Below are positions 24,901 to 55,025 of a DNA stretch of 64,000 bases, piece after piece (position 1 is the first letter of the stretch; each line of letters opens with the position of its first letter). This stretch comes from Anas platyrhynchos. Lineage: Eukaryota; Chordata; Aves; Anseriformes; Anatidae. The notes beneath the pieces were generated by a model. It was not told the DNA's origin and did no database searches. It worked only from the letters and a program-made list of their open reading frames with translations. The translations under genes and the position numbers were made by a program. The stretch covers positions 53,607,501-53,671,500 of the forward strand of contig NC_092591.1 of assembly GCF_047663525.1 (NCBI RefSeq), read 5' to 3'.

Positions 24901-27900
24901 GGGCGCTGTCAGCATCCAAGTTCCCCATGGCAGGAAGTCAGCTGGGTGAGATACACCTTGCAATGTTAGTAACTAAATGCTACGTTTGCATTGGAAGAAG
25001 AAACATGTGGACATAAAAACTGCCTAGTGTAATCCCTTCCAAGCCTCACATCTCATATGTGTCCTGTGGTATAGGAGGCAGCAAGTAGGCCTGTAAACAA
25101 GTTGAATATTCAGTACTCATCTAACCCCTACATCCCCTGGTCTCACCTTTAGCCATTGCCACCCTCTGCTATCACAAACAGTTCTCACCTGTGAGCGCCT
25201 GATGAGGGCTTTGCAGACAATTCTCACCTGTGAGCCCCTGATGAGGGCTTTGCAGAGCCCTGATCTCACCAAACCCATAAAAGAATTGAATGAAGTATGG
25301 ATTCTGCTCCAGGTGTTAGAGGCAAGTCTACCATGGTGGTCAGGAACCTTATGCCCATTTGCCCCAAACATGACCTCCTCAAATATTACAGTGGTGAATA
25401 TTCCCCTCACTCCAAGCCTGTTCCTCAGTTTTACCAGTCCCAATTTCCATTTTTCATGCTGCTCATCCCAATATGAGAATTAAGTATGGCAATACTTAAC
25501 TATTTCCACTTTCAGATTCCCTGCTCTTGTCCCAATCTTCTTTGGCCTCCCAGTCTCCTCACTTAGTCCCAGTCTCCTGTGACTACATGTAGTCAATACT
25601 ATGCCAATTCCTTCCCTGCCGTTGGCACAGCCTGCTTGCCCAAACTCTTGTGCAGTCTTCATTTTCCTGTCTCAGACAAACAGTCCCCTGTACTTCTCAG
25701 CACCTCTTCCTCCGCCTCATGTGCTTCACTTTATTTCTTAGTCTCGGTCATTAATTCCAGGTTTTCCATTACACAGTCGCTCTGCCTGGGCACAGCTCTC
25801 AGTTATGTTCCTGCCTCCCTCCTTTGTGAGTTCCTTACCCTAGGCTGCTGCTGCTACCACAGGTCTAATGCCATCTCCACTGCATTCTAGGTGTGTTCTT
25901 TCATCTCAGCTGGTCCTCATCCCATAGAATAGTGGTGATGCCAAATTATAGGCTGAAAATTTAATAATGTTCCTCATTACCAATATTGTGTCTCAGGGAA
26001 GGTCTCTTCTTCCTCTTGGACCTAACAGTGGGGATCACTGTGGCATTTAAGGGAAAGTAGGGACTCAGCTGGTATAACATAACAGCTGCTATGCTAAACA
26101 TTTTGCTTCAGACTGAAAAAGAGTGCTAGCAGTACACTCCTACACTGCACCACGTGTAAGTAGGGCAAAGCAGATATATGAAGAGCAGGAAAAAAATGGA
26201 GGAGCGTGGTATATTGATAGTGCTGATCCCTTCTCCTCCCTAAGGTACAGATGAAATTGGAGTTGTCTAAAGATTTTTGAGTTTTAGGGCAGGATGGGGA
26301 AAAGGCTTGCTTTGCTTGTGCTTCATCCCAATCCTGAAGACACTGTGATTGAGCTTAAATAAGTCTAAGTTTTCTCTGCTTATAAACACCAGCCTCTGCC
26401 AATGCCATACCCCTTCTTTGTGTGGTTTATGGCTGAAATGGAAATGTAGCTCTTCGATTATTTGTGGTCTTTCAGGGAACCATAAACGTTTCTTATGGAT
26501 AAACTTTTTTTTTGGGGGGTATATCTGTCAGGCAGCCATCTTATGTCTCCGGAGTTGCGGGAATGCTTCTTTATCCAAATTCTACTCTGTACCTCTTTAC
26601 CTCTTTCTTTTATTAACTCCCAGCAGGGTATTTATAGAAGTCTGTTTCTGTTATATCAGACTGAGAACTGATGATGTGTGCTCTCTGTTCACAGGCTCTG
26701 GAAAGCATTGAAAAGGGGCAGGAGCTGGCAGAGGGACTAGGGAACAAGGTAGGATACTGCAGCTTCTCTTCAGCACTATCTGTAGTCTTCTGTCAAGCAA
26801 TTTAAGAAGTCTAGAGTTCATGTATCCACACTTGTTATTGCTTATTAAGGTCTCCATATTAATGATTAAGCGTCATTAATTCATGATTAAGCATCATTAA
26901 TTGATGCTTGACTTGTTTTGTTAAGTGTTTAGTTGTGGGTATTAGCACAGATGATCATCAATGTGCAAGTCTGTAAAGCGAGGGAGGAATCACAGTGGGA
27001 TAAACAGGGGAATGGGAAGCAGTAAAAATGCAGTGTGAAACAACCATAGAGCTGGAGGATTAGAGTTCACTTCTTGGCAAATGTTGTTGGCTGAGCAAGA
27101 GCTGAACAGCATGCTCGTTGGAGGCAGAGGAAAATGAAATGTAGCATATGTCATGCATAGTTCAGGAACACCATCTTGAAAAAGCTGCAGAGTGCCTCAA
27201 ACCTGCTCTCCCCTTTTGTGATGCGAGGGTACGGTTAATGTCAGGAAGTGCTGAGAGACCAAATGTCCTTCTGACTGATCCTGTCCCTTGGTCAACCTCC
27301 TATGCTGTTTTTTTCTAGCTGGACAATGGGGCTGGAGTAGCCTCCTGTCCCTCTGCTACTGCTCTGTCTTCGTCTTGGTCACTTTTCTTGTTTCTGCCCT
27401 TCCTGTGCAGCTTGGCCTGCTGAAGCTCCACTGCCTGTGTGAAAGGATCTATCGCACGAAGGGGCAGCAGCGAGAATTGCGTGACCATGTAGTGAAGTTC
27501 CACGAATGCGTGGAGGAGATGGAGCTGTACTGCGGCATGTGCGGAGAGTCGATTGGGGAGAAGAACAACCAGCTCCAGGCCCTGCCGTGCTCCCACTTCT
27601 TCCACTTGAAGTAATGAGCTGGAAGTGCTCCACATCCCTGCCATGCCATTAGTCAGGGGCTGTTTGTGTCCAGAGCACACTTCTATCTATGTTATTCCTC
27701 AGGCTTTGTCATGCGTAACCGTGTCCCACAGCATCCCATTGAGTATCATGGCCTTGAAGGATGAGATTTAGCCCTAATGTCCATCCCACTTCCATCCTCT
27801 AAATGATTGTTCATGCACATCCTTGCCTTGTAGGCAATTTCTAGATTATTTCACTTAATTCCTCCAGGGCAATTCACTTTGGGGCAGTTTGGCTTTTTGC

Positions 27901-28300
27901 CTTAGGTAGATAAAATCTACCTTTTAGCTAGATTTTGTATGCAGCTGTATAAGGCATTTAGCCTGTTACTGTGCTGGTGGCACCTAAGGACCATTAGCTG
28001 TGCATACTTTTATTTTTAGACCTATGTGACAGAAAGTTGGTTCTGAACATCACCTATTTAAGAACACACCAAGGCTCACCCCAGAGGCTTGGCAGCGGGC
28101 TCTGCCGTCCCCAGCAGCCCAGGAAAGCAGAGTTGCTCCCCGGGGTGAGGTGGGGAAGGGGTCTGGGCTCTGCCCTGTCCCCTCACCGCCCCCGGGAGCC
28201 CGCTGCCAGCCGCCCCTTGCCTTGCAGGTGCCTGCAGACCAACGGGACCCGCGGCTGCCCCAACTGCCGCCGCCTCTCGGTGAAGCCGGGCTACGTCTGA
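18966..28300 (+). CDS. RAPSN: RAPSN, rapsyn (complete)
   Basis: Rapsyn (43 kDa receptor-associated protein of the synapse) clusters muscle nicotinic acetylcholine receptors on the cytoplasmic face of the postsynaptic membrane at the neuromuscular junction. Coding exons are 18966-19157, 21637-21975, 23267-23425, 23759-23857, 23955-24077, 26695-26748, 27411-27610 and 28228-28300. Together they total 1239 bases (412 residues), equal to the human protein. The start MGQDQTKQQ carries the N-myristoylation glycine. TPR repeats fill about residues 6-320, with a predicted coiled coil following. The C-terminus is a RING-type zinc domain (CGMCGES, then [10 protein letters not shown] and GCPNC), and the end reads KPGYV. 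Asn88, a residue mutated in human congenital myasthenia, is conserved. The exon 2 donor (AAAG/GTGCAG) is weak. The gene is followed closely in the same direction by PSMC3. Confidence 0.97.
19158..21636 (+). other. RAPSN intron 1, nothing further recognised
   Basis: About 2.5 kb of AG-rich intron with no CR1 ends, coding similarity or RNA gene noticed. A G-rich patch lies near 20157-20172 (GGCCGGGGCGGGGGGA). Confidence 0.6.
23168..23220 (+). repeat. Duplicated AATGGTTGCTTTTTT with T-rich tract
   Basis: AATGGTTGCTTTTTT occurs twice about 26 bases apart in T-rich sequence just upstream of the RAPSN exon 3 acceptor, extending its polypyrimidine tract. Confidence 0.6.
25182..25258 (+). repeat. 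Two-copy tandem duplication, unit 39 bp
   Basis: Copies begin at 25182 and 25221, each TTCTCACCTGTGAGC followed by CCTGATGAGGGCTTTGCAGA. They are nearly identical, so the duplication is recent. It lies in the RAPSN intron between exons 5 and 6. Confidence 0.9.
26862..26903 (+). repeat. Two-copy tandem duplication, unit 21 bp
   Basis: ATGATTAAGC(G/A)TCATTAATT is repeated at 26862 and 26883 in the RAPSN intron after exon 6. The unit is partly self-complementary (TTAAT/ATTAA). Confidence 0.85.
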
Positions 28301-28349
28301 GCGTCCCCGGGGTGCCCCCCTCAGCCTCTCCGCGCTCTGTGTGTACCGC

Positions 28350-28355
28350 AATAAA
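28350..28355 (+). terminator. RAPSN poly(A) signal AATAAA
   Basis: Canonical AATAAA lies only 49 bases after the RAPSN stop codon, giving an unusually short 3' UTR. It is followed by a long G-rich tract (28390-28447). Confidence 0.8.
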
Positions 28356-28389
28356 GCCGCACCGCAGCCAGCAGCCCGCTGCCGCCCGC

Positions 28390-28447
28390 GGGGGGACGGG
28401 GACGGGGCTGGGAGCGGGAGGGGACCGTGAGGGGGCCGGGGAGGGGC
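28390..28447 (+). promoter_or_regulatory. G-rich tract with MAZ-type core between RAPSN and PSMC3
   Basis: There are many G3-G6 runs separated by short spacers, ending in GGGGAGGGG at 28438-28446. Such tracts can form G-quadruplexes, bind MAZ or Sp factors and pause polymerase. The position, just after a poly(A) signal and just before a promoter, fits either transcription termination of RAPSN or activation of PSMC3. Confidence 0.45.
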
Positions 28448-28724
28448 CGCGCGGGGCCGGCTCCGCCCCGAGATGGCGGCGGGGCCATCACGCAGCACTT
28501 TTGGGACCGCGCCGCCCCCGCCCGCAGATTCGCCACGGGCGGGCGCGCTGCGGGCCGCGGAGGGGGGAGAGAGAGGCTCTGAGGGAGGCTGGAAGGGTTG
28601 CAGGGACCCCGCGCGGACCCCGAGGGGCCGCCGCTAATTTTCGCCTCGCCGTCCGCGGAGGCAGCCGCGGGGAAGCGGCCGTGAGGAATCTGCGGCGCAG
28701 CGCCGGCCGCTGAGGGGAGGGAAG

Positions 28725-38790
<10,066 letters not shown>

Positions 38791-38865
38791 TCTCTGCCCA
38801 GTCAAGGTTGTGGCCTTGGCAGAGCACAGGACTAGACTGGACTGTATCCCTTTCTGTCTGGAAAA

Positions 38866-38871
38866 AATAAA
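38866..38871 (+). terminator. PSMC3 poly(A) signal AATAAA
   Basis: Canonical AATAAA lies 76 bases after the PSMC3 stop, with T-rich sequence and a GTGATGTGTTGGGG downstream element after it. The 3' UTR is about 100 nt, typical of a proteasome subunit mRNA. Confidence 0.88.
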
Positions 38872-38899
38872 GCATTTTTTCCCTCTAAAAAGGGTGATG

Positions 38900-39360
38900 T
38901 GTTGGGGCTGTCGCCCTTGCTTAGTGGTTCTACATCTACAAAAGGCAAGGGGAGACCCGTCTGTCCTCGGTGCCCGTCGTGCTGCCTTTGGAGCCTTCTG
39001 CTAGGACTGGATTAATTCCTGCTCTGCTGCTTCAGAATGAGGACCAACAGGTACTGTTGTACTTACTGCAGTAAGTGTACTTGGATATCTGCGGCTCAGA
39101 CAGCATTCCCCCTTTTTACCTGTGCAGCCAGGGAACAGAGTGTACAACTTTGTTACGATCGTAGAATTCTTTTCAGCAAACACTCATTTTGCAGGGGAGA
39201 GGTGAACAGGATTCGCACATGAACGATGCTGTAACTATAGCATTTAAACTTAGCTCTGGAATATTTTACACCATATGTACGTGAGCTTTCTGGTGAGTCA
39301 GTCTGGTAATTAGTAGCAAAGAATTCACAATTACGTCCACTGAGCAAGTCTTTCAGTACT
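38900..39360. other. Gap between convergent PSMC3 and TMEM178-like genes
   Basis: No gene or repeat recognised. Transcripts converge here, from PSMC3 on + and from the TMEM178-family gene on -. Confidence 0.5.
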
Positions 39361-39366
39361 TTTAAT
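39361..39366 (-). terminator. Candidate poly(A) signal (ATTAAA) of the TMEM178-like gene
   Basis: On the minus strand ATTAAA lies about 1.4 kb beyond the stop codon at 40749. It is the most plausible signal seen before the PSMC3 3' end, but it is unproven; other 3' ends are possible. Confidence 0.3.
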
Positions 39367-40748
39367 GCCAGTTGAGAATTAAAACTTCCATTTAAAAATT
39401 ACACTTTTCATAAATACACTGACTTTAGCATTAAGTATCTTACATGCCACTGTATTGTATTTGAAGTACAATGTAAACATCTCCAAATGCTGGCCATCTC
39501 ATCTTTATCTGTGCAGTTTTTGGACACTTGGGAGAGGGGCAGGGATGTAAGGGAAGAAAGAATAGGTGAATGAAAGAAAAACGCACCCTAAAGTACTTTG
39601 GCTGATGTTCCTGAGTTAGCCCTAGTACTTGCACTGGTTCCAAGGTCCATTTTAGAGGGAGCTTGTTCCAGTGGAGCATGCATGTTCTTGTCGTGCTGTG
39701 CTCAGGGGGCATTTGACATTATAAAGGGGTGGGTGGGTGGTGAAGTGAGCAGAAGCCACGTGTTCCTGAGGCAAATACACTGCAGTTCCTTTGGACGTGA
39801 ATATTGGAGGGGGCTGTACATTCTGCTATTTCAGCAGTACTGCTATTTGAGCTCGGGGAAAATTACTCATCTCCTTTCACAGAACAGGAGTTGCACCCAC
39901 AAGTTATTTGGGTGGTGAAAGTTGATCCCAGCAGCTCAAACTACGACTTATTTTCAGAAATGTACCCTGGCCTCTAGCTGAATTGTTACAAGCTGCATGT
40001 TGCATACATCTCCCCATTAAGCAAGGGGACATTAGCCAAACGAGTAACCTTACCTGTGGAAGAAGCTGAGGAAAACCTTCCCCTCCTCTCCTAAAGCCAG
40101 TAAGAAATTTTCAGAGGCTTGCTGTTCATTTACAGCAGGCTCCTTTTGGAAACAGCTTTAGTGGTGAGTAAATAGCTGATACTACAGCATAGAATAGCAC
40201 AGATTTCTGCTTTAGATGAATTAATACTAATGATGGGCTAATTCTTTGGCCTAAACCTCGGCTTAGATCAAGGTTCTTTTGGGAAATGATGGCCTGAGCC
40301 AACACTAGACAAGTTTGTTGCAAAAGTGTTCAAGCCAACCTCACATAGCTCCTTCCCTAATTTGGGTCTGAATTACACAGACCTGCAGCAATAGAGTTGG
40401 TGCGTAAACATCCCTTACAACTGGACAATAACAGGACCATGGAGGTACAGTTCAAAAAACAGCACAAAAGAAGACACAGCCTTGGACTTAATCCCTTGTA
40501 AACAGAAGAAAACAAAAACAAAAGAACTGTCCCCCTTTAAACCATCAATGAGCAAATCAGCAATAATTCAAACCTGGAGTTACTTGCAACGTCTGTGTCC
40601 ACGACGCGTCTGTAGCAGCGTCCCACAGGCTGGTACTTCCCACCGCTATGGCACTGCTCCCACGCGCTGACGTGCCACCTCTTCCGGTGTTAACCCACGG
40701 CTCTGCCCAGGCTGCGCATCCCAGAGTCTCTCCTCGCTCCCTCCGAGG

Positions 40749-50166
<9,418 letters not shown>

Positions 50167-50570
50167 CTTACCGCGCCGCGGGCGGCGGGGGCGGGCGCTT
50201 CCCTGCGGGCCGCCCGGGGGCCTCCGCCCGCCGCGACGCCCCCGGAAGGGAAACGGGGCCGGCGGAGCCCGCTCCGCGCCGCCGGGACGGGCTCGGCTCC
50301 CGGGGCGGCCCCCAGCGCCCCCCCGGCCCGGCCCGGCCCGGCCCGAGAGGCCGCTCCCCTCACGGGGCCCTGAGGGCGCCGCTCGCCTCACGAGGCGCGG
50401 GGCTGCGCGCGCGGGGTAACGGTCGCGGGCTCGGCAACGGCCGCCAGGTGAGGGGAGGGGGCGGGGCGGGGCGGGGCGGGGCCGCTCCTCGCCTCAGGGC
50501 GGCCGCCACACGGCCCCCAGCCCCCCGGGCACGGCGGGGGGTTCCTAGGGTCCTGTCTGCTTTCCCCCTT

Positions 50571-53500
50571 TATTGGAAAATAAGCTGGAAGCGTCGCTCT
50601 GTGGTACACGAGGAGAAGCAGCGAAAGCCAAGCCCTGGGTTAAATGCAGCAGGGCCAAGGGCACCGCATCCCCTTGGGTCCTGCCCGCTGTGAGGGGCTC
50701 GTTCCTCCAGCTGCAGCACTGTTCCCACAGCCAGATTTTAGGGCATCACCTTTTCGAAGCTGGCTTCCAGCTACAGCAAGTCAAAATTAAAACAACGTCT
50801 CCTTTTCTGACACCCTTGACCTTGATATAAATACCTTAAATTGCCTGCCTGCAGCAACTGCCCACCTGTAGGAGATTTTGGTCCTGACCCTCCCAGCTGT
50901 GCTCAGCGCACCCAAACTGCCCCCCACAGCCCGGCTCCCAGGGGCCCTGCTGAGGGCAGGCGCTGCTTTTCTCCCCAGAGAACCATGCCTGGTGGGAACA
51001 CGCAGCAGCCATGCATAAAGCTTGCTTTTGCCACATTTCAGCACGCTTCTCTCTTCAGCAGCGCGGACTGGACAGATGGGATTACCAGCCACGCAGCTGC
51101 ACAGTCATGCCTTGAAGGCAGGCAAATTGAAAGGAACTGACAGGGCTGCTGCTGAAGGAATTTTCTTACACATACCAGCTAAATTACAAGTCTTCCACAT
51201 CAAGAGTGAAAAATAATTTTCAAACAATTGGTGCTCTACATAACACAAGATCCTGCAATTATGACAGCTTCCTTGTGGAAAGACTAGAATATTCATGTCT
51301 CCTAGATCTGCCATCCTATTACAGCCCCCTGCTCTCCACATCAGTTCCTCAGGCTACAGCTTCAGAAGGCTGGCTCTGGCAAGAGCATCACCCTTAAACA
51401 GTTCCAGGTGTTGTTCCCCTCTGCCTTACAGCAATCATGCAAGAGCCACTGAACGACGCAGCTGACTCACATTACTTTCAAGAAAAAAGGGTTGGGGGAG
51501 GGAAGCTCAGAGCACAGCCCCACAGACAACCAAAGAGGGCAGCATGGTGAAGCTGGGGACAGAAATAACAAAAGCTACATTGCTGCCAAAGCCCCTGTAC
51601 CACCATCAAATCATGCCCTTGATCACCTACCTACCTGTCTACATTCTTCCAGCTCTAGGGTTATCTTTTTCCTTCTTCTTAAAGAAGTCTTCTGTAAGAA
51701 CCAAGAGTCATTTCCTACTATTCAGCATTTATAGCCTGAAAATCTTTCAGCTGAAGAGTGGGATAAGACCTGCTTTGAACCCATGTGTTTGAAGGGTAAA
51801 GAAAATCCCTTTACTCCCTTCTGGGCTCCTCCTATACATGACATTTGATGCCTTTGTCCCATATGTCAGGTAACCAGCTTAGCCCTAAGTGCTGAGGAGC
51901 ATAACTACCAGACAGGCTCTGAGTTTTTACATGAAAAAAATATCACTAATCACAAAGTATGTTTGCCAAACTCCGAGTAGTAGTCAGTTACTATGCAAGT
52001 TCTCTGCTCAACTAGGAATAACTCACCTGGCGATACTTTTCAGGGAATGCAGGCTGGCAACCAAGAATTTTGATCAGAACACAGCGTTCCTGGCCCAGGG
52101 TGTCATGGCAGCAGGTACAGCAAACTGGGTTAGAAACTTTTCTTACAATTGTGAAAGTCAGACGAGTAAAGAACAGGGTCAGGCTCCAGAATTCTCTAAA
52201 CTAACCCAGAGACATTGTTCTGTAGTTCACTGAAATTTGAATGTGTAATTTTAGTTAAATGAAAAGTAGCAATTTCAACAACAACAATAAAAAACGCAAA
52301 CCCACAATGAAAAACCATTTATTTCATCTCTATTGTCTCCATACAGAGCAGACCAATACAGATGAAGTGGGAAAATGCATAAGAGTAGCTGAAAAAATAG
52401 AGCTTAGAAAATACTAGTCTCTCTGCATTTCCAAAAGTGACAAATGTGGTGGAGTGATGCTCCATTTCCTCCCAATGCTCTGCATCCTCAGCCCCAGGGC
52501 TGACGTTGCATGTAGTGGAAAGCCAGCCCCTCCTGTAAGCCCCGTGGATACCTTCTACAGGGTATCTTCCCAAGAACCACAACTCTCTCGGCCTGTGGTA
52601 TCAGCCAAGAAAAACAACTGAGAAATTCTTTCTTCAGTGTCATCCACTTCACATTCCTGAACGCTGAGCACAAAATCCTGACTGTAGTTTAGCCTTGGCA
52701 AGAGTCAGTGCTGATGCAACAATACCAACTCATGGGCACTCACCTCGCAATGCTTCAACTTAAATACCAGCCTCATTTTGAGAAAGACATCTTGGGAAAT
52801 GGCAGGCACCTCTTTCTCTACAAACTCATCCTCCAAAGCCCTACTACAGGGTCCAGCTAGCTCTAGTCCCCAGGGAGGGGGGAGAACAACAAAGTCAGAG
52901 CTAGGGAGGTTAATATATTCCCCTAGTCCCTGCGGGCTAATCAAATTAATCTTCCAGCACAGCGGATGCTACATTCAGACTTTCTGACAACTGAATGACA
53001 GAGGGAGAAGCTGACAAAGGAAAGCAACTTTGTTTTCCAAAACACTCCCCCTCCCCTAAGAAAAAAAAAAAAGCACTAAGCCTCCCTCACTGTGAAACTA
53101 CTTACTGTGTGAGCCTGGGGTAAGGAAAGACGAAAAAAATTTAGACAGCAGTTCCTGGGCAGAGAAAGCTGCAAGCATGAGCTCTCCAGCTCTCCCTGAA
53201 AAGTAGGACAGGAGCTGTCATAAGAAAAGAACTGTCTACAGTTCAAGAATCTCTTAGGAAAGTAAATGCCTCTGCTGCGGGCAGCATACCTGCATCATTG
53301 CTCCGACCCAAATTACCCCCTCTAGGGACAAGCCCTCTTGATAAGGCTTTGTGCAGGCTGGAGAGCTGTGCTCATTTAGAAAAGCTGTTTAAAAACAAAA
53401 CTGAATTGGTGCAATTCACATTGTGGCACCTGTTTTGTATCCAATGATTCTGCTAGTTCAATTAGACCAGCTTTTAAACAGATTTAAGCAAAGCGAGGAT

Positions 53501-54880
53501 AAGCTTTGCAGAATGGATGATCTAGCAACTGACCATGTCTCTGTGGCACTAAAACATCCCTGTGGGATGAGGGCCTGGTCAGCCCTGTCTGCTTTGCCTG
53601 TCTGGGCAAAGTGCTAGAAACGTCATTCATTTTTATTGGTCTAAAATTGCCAAAAATGTTACCCCAAATATCATACAACAGAAAACTCTTTAAGCATGCT
53701 TAACACCACCCTTTCCTCTCCTTACTAAGCACACAACTTTTCCAGACCCATTTTTTAAAATCTTTTAACCAACAGTCTTACCTTTCCCATTTCACCCTCC
53801 CTCCAGTATTCCCTGCTGCTTTGCCCCTTCCCTTAAGGAATTCCAGTAGTATTGCTTATCCATTCATCCCCAACAGACTACCTCCACCATGAGGTAAGGC
53901 GGCCAGAAATAAGCTACCATCTCTAGCTTTGGTTATAGCACACCCTTAAACATGCTACGTTGATCAGAGGAAAAGCTAACGGGGTTATATGCTGCTGACC
54001 AGGCTGTACTGAATGGTGTCCAACCACTGCCCAAACTGACCTGAGCCATGATAGTCCAGGACTGCTGTAAGGTGCCAGGCAGGGCTGACATGCTAATCCT
54101 TCCTTCTCAAGAGGGCTTGGAAACTTGTGGGTGAATTTGGTCTCAAGAGCAGACTTGGCCATGTTCAGCTGGCAGTTATGAGGAGAGGAAGGTCATAAAT
54201 AGCAGCTACGTGGCTTTCCTTTCACGTGTAGATGAGCTGATAAGTCTGGCAATAGAAGAATCATTTACTGACCATTTTTCAGAAACAAAATAGAAATAAT
54301 TAGGCTGTGCTGGCTGTTGGAGTGGTAAGCGCTGAGGCAAGTGATCTCCAAGCTGAGCCATTTAATTGTAGTGACCTATCCAAAAGTGCCCCAAGTTCTT
54401 GGTTCAATTTCAACATAAGTAAATACTAAACAGACCAAAGAAGCAAACTGCCAAGGCTAATACTACCTTTAGGAACAAGTGATGTCAATTAAAAGCCAGA
54501 GGTAAGTTGGAAAGGAGCCTTTCCCCTCTATCTACAATGCAGGTTTTCATAGCACCGTAACTCCTCGTGGATAGGGAGTTCTGGCTAAAGCTGTTGCTTT
54601 ACTGTTGCTTTGCCATCCCTGTTCTGTCTCCAGCCCTCAGAGTGGTAGAAAAGTTCTTCATCGGCTACAGGGATCGCCTCTGTTGTGTTCACACGAGAGC
54701 CTGGGAGGTACAGTTCCATCAGAATGAACCAAATAAAACGTTGTCCATTCTCGGTGGAGCAGTTGTTCAGTTCATTTCTGCTCACTGTATCTTTTGCTCC
54801 ATAAAAAAATAAAAGCCCTGATGTGTGGGATTTTAGCAGAACAGGGAAAGGAGAGCCAGGGAACGAAGTCCTGCACACCC
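50571..54880. other. Intergenic region, no gene recognised
   Basis: Only short open frames without family resemblance. The right part probably includes the 3' UTR of SLC39A13 on the minus strand: ATTAAA lies at 54361-54366 and AATAAA at 53632-53637, both in minus orientation. No CR1 ends or RNA genes were seen. Confidence 0.45.
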
Positions 54881-55025
54881 AGACCTCTTTCTCACCTGCT
54901 TCTCACACTAGCAGCCAGATCTGCACGCACACACATAGGAAATAACATTAGTGTTCCTTATTGCTTTGTAACAGCTCAGAGTCACTGCGGTGGCTCTGGG
55001 AGGCATCATGAAGTCAGCGCAGAGG

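Noticed and set aside
28150-28713. 187-codon + frame across the RAPSN/PSMC3 junction
   Set aside because: It overlaps the RAPSN last exon in another frame, and the rest is low-complexity CpG-island sequence.
54585-54878. 97-codon minus frame downstream of the SLC39A13 stop
   Set aside because: It lies beyond the SLC39A13 stop at 55026, probably in the 3' UTR, and has no ZIP similarity.
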